From: Smittium culicis
Taxonomy: Eukaryota > Kickxellomycota > Harpellomycetes > Harpellales > Legeriomycetaceae
DNA: 26,701 bases
Direction of reading: 5' to 3'
NCBI GenBank assembly: GCA_001970855.1
Contig: LSSN01000789.1
Span: forward strand, 1-26,701
Positions within the stretch are counted from its first letter, which is position 1. The number at the start of each line of letters is the position of its first letter. Below the pieces are notes generated by a model, which worked only from the letters and a program-made list of their open reading frames with translations, did no database searches and was not told where the DNA came from. Shown here one piece after another: positions 12,855 to 23,065 of this stretch. The position numbers and the translations under genes are program-made.

Positions 12855-13411
12855 TTAACAATTAAAAATTATTTAATAAGTTTTAATCTTTTATATTAGC
12901 AGTGATATAGCTGGCTATTATTATTTTAATAATGTACATTATTTATATTATGATATTTATATATATTATAATTGAAGATAAATTTAATATAAGTAGATGA
13001 TATAATAATTTACTATTAAAATTGATACTATTTTTAAGGCATTATTAACATTTGTAATAAGAGTCATTAATTTTCAATAATAATATTTCAAATATATTAA
13101 ACTGGAAATCCTAAAATTATATTTCTATAAGTTCTGTACTAAAATTAGAGATAAAAAAACAAAAGAGATATTGATATGGCGTAAAAAAAATAAGAGTAAT
13201 ATAAATATAAATATAAATATATTTATATTTTGTCAAAAATAAAAATTCTAAAAAACATAATACTAAATGTATATTATATTTTTGCTACAGAAATTTAAAC
13301 TTTTATTCATTAAAAATTTTCTAAATGCAAAAAAAAAAGCTATTAATATGTTTATTTTTTTTTCTAATGAGAACACAGCAGTTAAAAAATTTTTTTGTTG
13401 ATTAATTTTTA
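12855..13411. repeat. Right copy of the 560-bp direct duplication
   Basis: The 557-bp partner of 12145-12707. It begins immediately after the N run and continues past the point where the left copy is cut off, into unique sequence (GGTAAGACAATTTTC). This is the pattern of two overlapping contig ends that were scaffolded but not merged. A true tandem duplication is the alternative. Confidence 0.95.
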
Positions 13412-14040
13412 GGTAAGACAATTTTCAGAATCATTGATGAGGAGTTTTTTTTTTATAAAGGTAGTAAGCAAAAAACAAAAAACAGGAATTTTAGTATTAT
13501 AGTATATATGAATATATTAATTTTCAAATTTATTTTGATATATATTCAGAAAACTGGATCATCTCGAGTTATAAGCGAAGTATTAAATACATTTTTAGTG
13601 AATATTTTATTAAAAAACTGTAAAAAATGGAGGTATAAATATGTTCAGGAAGATATCCTTTTATTTATTAAGTGAGGGCGAAATAATCAAAAAACGAAAA
13701 TTCTAGGTGTTATTATTTTATGAAATTTTATATAAGCTAAAAAAACCAGAAATTATAAGAGATAAAAGATACTACTAGTTGTGTAATGCCAATTTAGTTG
13801 AGAGGTAGATATATAACGGGTAAAAAAATCAATAATATATAGTAAACTAATTTTTGATTTCATTTGAAAAATAAAAAAGCATAAAAAAATTTAGGTATGG
13901 AAAAGGCTAAATTTAATTATTATATCTAAAATAAATTCTAGCTATTAATTAAAAATTATTTTAATATTTATATTTAATTAAAATATAATAATAAAATTAA
14001 AAAAATTTTATACAAGATAAATAAATAAATTATAATTAAA

Positions 14041-15660
14041 TTATATACTGGGTTTCAAATGGTGCTTAATTAAGTGATTAAGAGGGGTATCTATATTGAT
14101 GAATATAAGATCAGTTAAATGTAAATTAAGTATTGATTACCAAGAACTTGCAAAACAAGCTATTTCATGTAGCGGAAGATGGTTTATAATGGGGTTTGTA
14201 GGAATGAACGGATGTAGTGATGATTATAGACAAAAACAGAGGCAATTAGCATAAATTCCAAATACTTTAAATGAAAAGTGCGATGGAGAAGTTCGATTTT
14301 TTTAGGCAGATAAACACACTTTGTAGCAATTTTAATATTTATAACTAAAAAAATCAGTGCTAATAAAAACATGATAGCTATTGGATATGTATTGTGAGAT
14401 GTATGTGATATTGGGCATGGTTTGCTGAGGATAACGAAAACGCTTTATTAAAATTAGGTAAGATTTGGTCACATCTTGCCGAGAGTTGTGTAAAAGGTGC
14501 GGTTGAATTGAATTCAGAATTGAGCAAACGAAATTATAGTATATAATAAGCAAAGAATGTATATAGTGTTTAGTGGATAGAAGAAATTTGAGGTGTGGTA
14601 AAGATGGGTATAAAAAAACGATGAGTAGTGGAGGTTATTGGCTGTTGTAAAAAATGTAATGGGGCGGGAATGAGCAGTAAAATGCTGTGATTGGATATCA
14701 AATAAAATATTAAGCCGTGACTTGCTAGACACAAATATTGCTATTATAATATTAGATTTATGTGTGACATAATTCAGGCAGATTAGATTGGGAGGAACTG
14801 ACACAGATAAGTTAGTTTAGGACAAGTTAAGAGTGGAGCGACATTTAATGAGGGGGGATGTTTACAGGGATTACGTGTTGGGCTTATTCAGTACAGCGCT
14901 GTTGTTATGAGAGGAGATGGGTAGATGAAAGTGTACGAAAAAGACATTTCGCAAGAGGTAGATCATATACATTGATTGTTCTTTGAAGGCGAAGTGCTCT
15001 GATAATAAAAAGATTGAGCTGTTTGCACACACATTTAGTTATAAAAAAAGCAAATCCCCACATCTGTACTTGCCAGATTTATTTACGCTTACAAATACTG
15101 GATTGGGATTTGGTGGCCTTATTTACGCTTACAATTACTGGATTCAGATTTAGTGGTCGTATTTACGTTTTCAATTACTGGATTTGGATTTATGGCCTTA
15201 ATTATGCATAACTGCGTTATGTTTGAAGCGATTGTTTGGGATGGGAATTGCCTCTTAGGGACACGCGTGAAGTAATGAAAGTTCTAATGGGGATCTGGAG
15301 TTAATATTTGTAGGAAATATGATAAACTAGTAATGCGAGGGAATGTTCATTTCGTGGTATTGACAATCAGTGCTAAAATTGGAGCGGGTATTCCATATAG
15401 GGAATGTTGCTTGATTTAATAAGAGCTGGCGTTTTATTAATAGCAGCAAATTTAGATGCGAGTAAGTGGAGGGATCTATTATTTGACATCGCATGGAAAA
15501 GTTCCTGAAATGGGTCTTATTAATTTAAAGTGCGGTTAAGGATCATTATGTAATTATGGCGCGAATAATAGACGCATTCTTTGCGTGTCCTGTGAGGTGT
15601 TTTATTGGTCAGATAGCGGTCTTTTGGGAATGTAAAGTTTTTGATTTTGCGTGAAAAACG
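14041..15660. other. Non-coding block with raised GC and strong G-over-C bias
   Basis: Base composition changes abruptly at about 14.04 kb. G+C rises well above the desert, and G greatly exceeds C on the + strand (about 3:1 in the lines counted around 14.82-14.94 kb). The longest minus-strand frames (62, 73 and 96 codons between 14184 and 14804) overlap in different frames and show no domain, and I could not join them by splicing. The recognised genes here, especially the kinase, have C-rich coding strands, so the bias would suit transcription on the minus strand, divergent from the kinase. A long leader, a non-coding RNA or a decayed gene are all possible. A 40-bp tandem repeat lies at 15081-15199. 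Confidence 0.55.
15081..15199. repeat. 40-bp tandem repeat, three diverged copies
   Basis: Copies at 15081-15120, 15121-15160 and 15161-15199 share ATTTACG(C/T)TT at the start and ACTGGATT in the middle. They differ by several substitutions, and the last copy is one base short. A 40-bp period is not a multiple of three, so it does not encode a protein repeat. Confidence 0.85.
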
Positions 15661-16161
15661 AACCTCTTTATTCAGCTCTGATTTGCTAAGCCTTTGCACA
15701 TATATTTATGTTGTTTTTGGATTAACTTTAGCTTATATTCTTATTGCTGTATATTTTTAAATTTACCTTTGTTATATTATAATACTTCTGATCCCTTAAT
15801 CAAATAATCGTTTCCACTTTTACCAAACTTTTTAAAGCTCCCTTATTTTCATTCCCTCCTCTTTACCCCTCAATTCTTATTCACCACATCTCCTGACTCT
15901 ATATGACCTAAACAACTCCCCGTTTTAGCTACTTATTCTTCCTATCTACTCTCTCATGCTATAATACTGTTCTATAATTTATTCTCTTTGCTTTACTCCG
16001 TTACTACTCTCTTTAATGATATCGTTAATCGCTTAACTATTATTCCCTCTAACTAATACCACCCCTTCAATTCAAAATACTCTTCTCCCTCACCCTCCCT
16101 CCCCATTTCCTCAAACTATTTCATCTAACTTATATTCATCTAAAGCCAAAAAATTCTTAAT
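15661..16161 (+). promoter_or_regulatory. Pyrimidine-rich promoter and 5' leader of the kinase gene
   Basis: Composition switches to C/T-rich on the + strand at about 15.66-15.75 kb and stays so up to the kinase start, with runs such as CTCCCTCACCCTCCCTCCCC near 16086. CT-rich leaders just upstream of start codons are common in fungi. An AT-rich stretch at about 15700-15790 is the likeliest core promoter. I cannot place a transcription start or a specific factor site. The start codon at 16162 has A at -3. Confidence 0.5.
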
Positions 16162-19100
16162 ATGCTGCATTCATATACTATTGAGCCCCAAATTAATCTT
16201 GATCTTATCTCTAAAAACGATTACCCCAAAGTCTGCTCTTTAATTAGCTCTTTATTAAATATCGATGTCCCTTCCTCTCAACTAGAAGAATTCCTCTCTA
16301 GCCCCTCTGTCCTCTCAGACTTACTTGACGCTTTCAATCACCTCAACCAAAAAGAAGGTCCCAGCCATGATCCTTCTATATACTCAAATGTACTTTCCAC
16401 TAGTTCCCCCCATTTTAAACTATTTCTTCGTTTTATTTCTATATTTCTAATTATCCTTCTTTATCTTATAGCCAACGAACTTTGAATACCTAAAGCAAAC
16501 CTATCTGGAACTCGGTTTACTTGATTCCCTTCCCCAAAACTCCTCTTCGATCTTTCACAATAAATCTTCACTCAAAAAGGTATGCTCTTTCTAATTGCTA
16601 CTCATATCCCCCTAAATATTGCTTTTCTTTCGTCTAATATGCTCGCTTCTCTTCATGCTCAATTTACTCCCCTTTTATTCTACAAATCATTCAGATAAAT
16701 ATCACTATCTATACTTTTCATCTCTCTAGATAATTTCTTCTCTTTTAAAAATCTCAAAAAGACACGACCCTCACTTCAAAAATGATTCCTCTATTAACTC
16801 CTCTAAAACCTTTTCCGCTTTTTCTTCCTCTCTATATCATTCTAACTCAATTAATTCTCTCTCCAAAAATAACAAAAATGAATTCGATCAATTCAAACAA
16901 TACTTACTTAAAAAGTCTGCAAGTAAAAGCAACCCCAAAATATGGTCTAGCAACATAAACCGTGAAACTCCAGATAATTCCACCTCTTCCGATACCCTGG
17001 ATAAAACTATCCCCTTTAAACCGCTGGATAATACTACCTCTTCCGAAACTCTAGATAATACAATTGACTCTGATTCCAAATTCGATTCCCTTCATTATAG
17101 CCTCAAAAGCTTGCGTTTAAACGATATCGAATCTTCTACAGATACTTACTCCTCCCCTTACCTAAAACGTGCCATCTCTACATCTAAAAACACTTCAAGC
17201 ACTGCTTTAAATCTCGCTATTTATCCCCAATCTAATGATTCTGACCCTTATGACTTCTCCCCTCCCAAATTTGACTCCTCCTTTGGCCGAAACTCAACTA
17301 AAGTTGCCCGTAAATCTAATCACATTCCTTCCTCACCCTATCTCACCCCAAATAAAAAATCTTTAAACGATTCCTCCTTAACTCGCATCTGGTGGAAATC
17401 GGACATTTTTAAAGAAAATCAAAACATCACCCCTAAATCAGTCACAACCACAACCACAAACACAGTAAAATCTAAATATCTCAAAAATGATAATGACTTT
17501 ACAAGTAGCTATAATAATAACTTTCCCAAAAATATTACTAAATTAACAACTCCTCAAAATTATATCATATCAAATGATTCGGATTTTGACTCATTAAGCA
17601 ATCAGGTTTCTAACTTACAAATTGCTTCCAATTCTACTAATATAGACCATATTACTAACAACAAATCAAATAAACGAGATCATTCAAAGCTTCCTTTATT
17701 AGAAAGAAAGCTTAACTTTGGATTAAACCATTCTAGCAACTTTTCATCAAACTCAACCTCTTTATCTGAAATTCAAAGCTCTCAATCTAAACCACGCTCA
17801 CGTTCTCAACTGTACTTCCCACCAACCTCCACCAACAATAAACCACACAACTCTTCATCTCCAAACATCCCAAATTTAGATGTAGCTCAAAATGATTTAT
17901 CCCGCCAAACCCCTGCCCCCCTCAGCTGTCCAGACTTTTCTATAGCTTCTGAATTTGCTGATATTCGATGTGATTCAACTAACCTAAAAAAACCTACCAT
18001 TAGCAAATCACCAATTCTCGTATCTAGTCCTAACAATTCCATTTCCTCATCAAAACTATCTAAACAACTATCTATCTTTCGTTTCGACCCTGAAAAAAAT
18101 CGCCTCACAATCAATCTTGGCAATTCAAAGCAAGAAGTTCAATACCAACTAGGTAATTGTATCGGCAAAGGTCAGTTCGGCTCTGTATACAGGTACAATA
18201 CCTTTCTCAATTTGTTTTATAGCTTTTGTTATAACATTTCTTTTTTCACACTTACCCCTCATTCCCTTCATCCCCCCTTTTCAATTGGTTTCGCCACAAT
18301 ACCTTACCTACTTTTTTAACTTTCATTTCACTCCTTACATACTTTATATACTGATCCTTTTTAGAGCTTTAAACTTGGAAAACGGCCAAATGGTCGCTGT
18401 AAAACAAATTCCTATCTACAAACAGGACGACTCCAAGCTTGACGAAATATTGGTAGACTTTTTTTTTTTCCTTTTCCCTTTTTTACTTTGCCTATCCTAA
18501 TTTATTCTTTTTCTTCTTTTCCTAATATAATTTATCTATTTTTACTTTTTAGCACGAAGTTGAAACTCTTAAAGGCCTTACAAACCCAAGAATCGTTCGT
18601 TACTACGATTTCGTTAAAACAGACGAGTTTTTGTTCCTCGTTATGGAGTAATTTCTAATATTATCATCTTGATTTTCTTCATTTTTATCTTCTTTCTTCT
18701 TTTTTAATTTATCATTATGTATTTTAGATACGTAGAAAATGGCTCACTTGCAGCTACCTTAAAATCATTTGGCGTTTTCCCTGAAAAGCTTGTTCTTGCA
18801 TACGTTTTTAAAATCATTGAAGGTCTGGTGTACCTACATTCACGAAACGTAAGATATTTTAAATACTATCTTTTTTAGCGAGTTTACTTTCAGTTAATCC
18901 CATATTTTAAACATTTACTTTTATTACTTTACTAACTTCATTCCTAAAAATATTAAAATTTATAATTTCCAACATTTTGTTTTTATAGGTAGTTCATTGT
19001 GATCTTAAAGCAGCAAACATTCTAACAACTAAAAAAGGTAACATTAAGCTTGCAGATTTCGGCGTTTCTCTAAATCTTGGGCTCAAACATTCAAATGACG

Positions 19101-21898
19101 ACTCAATGATTGTTGCTGGAACTCCTTGTTGGATGGCCCCTGAAATAATCAAGCTTGAAGGCCCTACAACTGCCTCTGATATTTGGAGTTTGGGATGTAC
19201 AATTGTTGAATTGCTATCCGGAAAGCCCCCTTATGCTGATTTGGTGTCTATGGCTGCTCTATACCATATTGTTGAGGATGAACGTCCTCCATTCCCTGAA
19301 AATATTTCTGCCCAACTGCATGATTTTTTGACAATCTGCTTTGAAAAGGACCCGAAAAATAGACCCACTGCCAGTCAGCTAGTCAACCATCCTTGGCTAA
19401 AGCAGTACGATACCAGCAAAAAAGAAATGAAAAACCTTCGACGCAACTATAGTATGAGAATGTCACGCGTAATAAAAAAAGAAAACATGGCAGTCTCTGG
19501 ATCGCAGCTCAATCTAATGTTTCTACGTGCCGTGCGTGAACTTAATCCCGAGTCTCCAGAAATTGCCAATTTCAGCCAAAGCAAATCTAAATTATCGAGT
19601 TTAGGATTTGACTTGCCTGATACAATTCAAGAACTTGACAACTCAAATGACCCACTCATTGAAAATTCCTATAATGCTAATTATAACGAAGACTCTGCTG
19701 CAAATAGCTCTCAAGACTTTCTCAAATCTCTAGATATCCATAACGACGAGCTAGATACTCCTAAAGTCTTTAGCAACACCCCTGAAATTATCAGTAGTCC
19801 GCCATTCTCGCCAACTAAAGGCTGTTTGAAAATCCACAAATTAGAGTCTCAAAGTACCACCGTTACAGGTCCCAACCCTAAACCCCACAACATGCGAATT
19901 ATTATTTCTGGGGATTCAAGTAAAATTTGCTTTGTTTGTAAAGAAGTAATTAATGGATTTTGCTTAGGCTGCATAGGTAAACCTCATTTATTTTTTATTT
20001 TTTTATTATACGCTTTCTTGTTATTTATCTTGTGTTCATTTTTTTTTTTAGTTTGCAAATCTGCATGCCACAAAGGATGCGATAAAAATTATGATATGTG
20101 TACTCCAGTTACTACTGCTAGAGTAATGGTGCCTCCAGATAGAAAATCATCGAAGAGGTTTAGAGAAAAGCTCGTGAAAATTTCATTAAAATCCAGCGAT
20201 TCTAGTTCAAAAAATGTTTCACCTATGTATACTCCCACCATTTCTCAAAATAGTAATTTAAGTCTAAGTAATCAACAACTTCTACAAAGCAGTTCGTTTG
20301 ATGATAATAGCAGTTCATCAGCTGATACTGTTCAGCTCAAGCATTCAGAGTACTTTTCATTAAATAGCAACAAGTCTTCGATTCGCACAAAATCTCCGGA
20401 CGCATATCCTAGTTTGAACCTATCTTCTAATAACCTTACTAACTCACAAGCCACGAAACGTGCTTCTGAATCGAATGATAATAGCTTGTCCAATAGATCC
20501 CTTTCTGGGCCGAGAAGAAAAAAGCTACCAAAAATCCCTCTAGTTATAAAGAATAATTCTCAAAACTCCTCTTCTTCGTTTAACACTATTAATAAATCTA
20601 TCGGCTCCACTAATCAATTTGCTAAGCCTCAGGTTGAAAAAAGCCAGGTTAAGTCGTCAATAAATTCTGATTCTGATTCTCACTTACCAAATGTGTCTTC
20701 GCCATACACCTCTATTAAAAGCAACTCGCAACTTATTAGAACCTCATCTAATCCTGATAATATAAAAAACGGTTTAAATTCAATTCCTAACCTTACTACT
20801 ACCCTTGTTAACGACTCTATTTCTTCATCAAAAGCGAACACTTTGTCTCCTATTCAGCTAATAAATGAAATAAGCACACCTAAAAAGTTTGGCGTTTTCA
20901 TTGACTATAATTCAAAATTTAAACGAAGCAGAATTCCGTCCCCCATTACCAACTACAACAAGCTATACAATAGTCTATACAGTTCACCTCAAGACAAATG
21001 CGCTAGCTTTAACCAATGTTTATCCCCGACATCTATTATGAATGGTAAAAGAGAAACGACCAACTTGAATTCTAGCAATTCAAAGTTTGAAAAAGTTAAA
21101 TTTAGAACCAATGGTTCTTTGCGCTCAAATAATAGACCTTCTACAAATTTTTATGTAAAGCAGCGACCTTTTAGTGAATTTTACAGTGCCTCACAAAATA
21201 TGCATTCTCGAAACTCAGATATTAATATGAGAAATTTAGCTGATATTACGATTAATAGTCCTAAATATTATGGCAATGGCCGCATCTCATCAAGATCTAT
21301 GATCAATATGAGCTCAAATATCCAACCTCCCCATGCACAGTTCCATAAATACAGTCGATCTCAGAAACACCTATCCTCATATAATATCGGTAGCAAAAAT
21401 AATTTAGCTATCGGCCAAAATAATATTAACAAACCTCGATCTCAATCATGCTCAAGCCCCTCAATTTCAATGCTTAGAACAGATATTCTACATTCTGACA
21501 TCGTTTTTAATCAAGATATATTGTTTGACCCTGTGTCGCTTATGCCTTTTAATAAAAGATCCTCGCTAATCGCTTACTACAACGCCAATAAAGGCCACAG
21601 TGAACACAAATCATACAATAACGGCGGCTCTTATAAAAACAGTAGCGCCGTAAAATTACAAAAACCAAAAGGCGCCATGGACTACAACAGTAAGAACATG
21701 ATCAGTGCCAAAAAGCCCATCAAAAAATCAAGCTCTACTAGCAACTTGATTAGCGCTAGCGGCAGTAGTGGCGGTCTTGATAAACTCAAAATGAAAGTTG
21801 GCTCAAGAATATTCAATAGCGCTGGTACTCGCCAGAAAAACACAAATAGTAACTCTTATGCCAAACAAAAGAAAAGCACCGAATGTACATTAATGTAA
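16162..21898 (+). CDS. CDC15/SepH-like protein kinase with C1-like finger and CAAX box
   Basis: Eight exons: 16162-16389, 16472-16579, 16730-18192, 18365-18452, 18553-18647, 18728-18848, 18989-19976 and 20052-21898. All introns are GT-AG and all phases fit, giving 1645 residues. Residues 1-585 are Ser/Asn-rich and likely disordered, with an imperfect repeat around DNTTSSETLDNT. The kinase domain is at about 586-840: glycine loop GKGQFGSV (591-598), Lys613, helix-C Glu631, catalytic loop HCDLKAAN with Asp706, DFG at 724-726 and APE at 751-753, so all catalytic residues are present. The HRD arginine is a cysteine. The closest relatives I recognise are fungal STE11-family CDC15/SepH-like kinases, which act in mitotic exit, septation or related signalling. 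At 1001-1047 a C1-like finger reads H-x13-C-x2-C-x10-C-x2-C-x4-H-x2-C-x6-C. The rest is Ser/Asn-rich and basic. It ends KQKKSTECTLM, a CAAX box with basic residues, predicting farnesylation and membrane attachment. The exact subfamily is uncertain. Confidence 0.92.
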
Positions 21899-22426
21899 CT
21901 TGATATTTCCTCCTCCTCTTGCTTTAATTTTTAAACTTTTTTTGCGCCTGGATTTACTAGCCCCCATTCTCCTTACTTTTTACCTCGTATAAACAATATA
22001 TATATTTTTGTAAATTATTTTACTTAATTTTTTTTTACAAGATTTCTTCAAGTTATTTTCAGCATTAAGTATAGTTTCTATCTGCCTATAATTTTCCATT
22101 TACTTTCTATTTTAAATGCAATCATTTTGTGTTTTTGGATTTCAATAATGTTTAGAATGAATTGTGACTCTAATCAGCTTCTGAATGTATTACGAGTTTA
22201 CAAGATTAAATTTGATACGAGCTACAGCACAATAATAATAAAAATAAAAATAAATTTAATACTTAGTATTAATATATACACTTTTTATGGAGCTAATTTG
22301 AGCTTTTAGAGCCAATGACACATTATTTAAAGGTACCATTCATTTCTATGGTATTTGAAATATCGGTTTTAGAGGTCATGTAAATACGTTTCTCAATTTT
22401 ATTTTCAGATCTCAGTTGAAATTAGC

Positions 22427-22450
22427 CAAACAAGAAATATAACTTGTTTG
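22427..22450. repeat. Perfect 8-bp stem with 8-nt loop
   Basis: CAAACAAG at 22427-22434 pairs exactly with CTTGTTTG at 22443-22450 around the loop AAATATAA. A TATAAAAG string follows at once. It could be a 3'-UTR element or part of a small RNA. Confidence 0.5.
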
Positions 22451-22497
22451 ATATAAAAGCGCCGATATATGATTTATAAGCTCTATATACTAAACGT

Positions 22498-22554
22498 AGC
22501 CACCCTTCATCATTTTAAAGAGCTTACAATGATAATGTCTTTGCTCTGGTGGCT
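22498..22554. repeat. Nested stem-loop AGCCACC/GGTGGCT
   Basis: The outer stem is AGCCACC (22498-22504) with GGTGGCT (22548-22554). An inner stem, AGAGC (22519-22523) with GCTCT (22543-22547), abuts the outer one on the 3' side, leaving a 14-nt bulge on the 5' side. Such G+C-rich pairing is unusual in this AT-rich intergenic DNA, but no RNA family is recognised. Confidence 0.4.
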
Positions 22555-23065
22555 TTCTCTTATAGAAAAAAACATAAACTGTAATTATCGACGTTTATAA
22601 ATGTAAGGTTTTGTACTGTAAAAAACCAATTATCTATATTTACGACCAGCGTTACTGATGAGCATAGATCACGGTTTCGATAAAATATCTAGATTATGTT
22701 GGTTATATTTGTGCTTATATCTGCTCACACAACTGCAAATAAATAACGATTAAAATTATTTTAAATGCGGGTTTTCTATATTTATATTGTTTTTTGAACA
22801 TGCTAAAAAATACCCATAATATCAAAAAAAAAAGATATAAATCATATTAAAGGCAGTGTGACAGTATGCGAGATGACATCCAATGGCGACAGGATAGAAC
22901 TATTGAATCGAATTTTTTTTTTAATAGAAACTTTTGAATGCATTTATTATGCAGGTTATAATATAGTTAAAGTGTATAAAAATGTAAATTGCATAGCGAG
23001 AAAAGAGAAAATGTTTGTAGTGGTCAATATAGCTTGAAGAGAGAAATAAATAGGTTTAATAGTAG

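Larger units (their letters stand above)
2627..14040. other. AT-rich gene desert, about 11.4 kb
   Basis: Lines sampled by eye are only about 10-22% G+C, with dense stops in all frames and many A or T runs. I found no open frame that looks coding, no tRNA A/B boxes and no rRNA. The only sizeable frame (8169-8408, 79 codons) is a Phe/Ile/Leu/Lys string of the kind low-complexity AT DNA produces. The stretch holds a MITE-like element (3728-3924), inverted repeats (3453-3499, 6030-6093), a short GC-rich palindrome (4175-4186), microsatellites (8123-8166, 11371-11400, 12001-12035), a 28-bp minisatellite (9131-9298), and a gap flanked by duplicated sequence (12145-13411). The rest shows nothing I can name. 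It may be ordinary AT-rich intergenic or heterochromatic DNA. Confidence 0.8.
21899..23065. other. Convergent intergenic region with three hairpins
   Basis: This lies between the 3' ends of the kinase gene (+) and ORC6 (-). It is AT-rich and holds the 3' UTRs and poly(A) sites, which I cannot place. A 60-codon open frame at 22127-22309 has no coding features. Three stem-loops sit within 225 bp: TACCAT/ATGGTA (22334-22353, 8-nt loop), CAAACAAG/CTTGTTTG (22427-22450, 8-nt loop) and AGCCACC/GGTGGCT (22498-22554). No tRNA or known snRNA motif was seen. Confidence 0.6.

Noticed and set aside
12559..12861. 100-codon minus-strand open frame
   Set aside because: Half of it is the N run of the assembly gap; the rest is duplicated non-coding DNA.
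2627..14040. Mitochondrial insertion as the source of the AT-rich stretch
   Set aside because: No mitochondrial coding, rRNA or tRNA sequence is recognisable, and AT-richness alone is not evidence.
14184..14804. Three overlapping minus-strand frames (62, 73 and 96 codons), one with a signal-peptide-like start
   Set aside because: They overlap in different frames, cannot be joined with consistent splice phases, and show no domain. Kept only as part of the skewed block.
17887..18123. Minus-strand frame of 78 codons inside kinase exon 3
   Set aside because: It is an antisense shadow of a well-supported coding exon.
22127..22309. 60-codon plus-strand frame after the kinase gene
   Set aside because: AT-driven composition, no motif, and it lies in the expected 3'-flanking region of the kinase.
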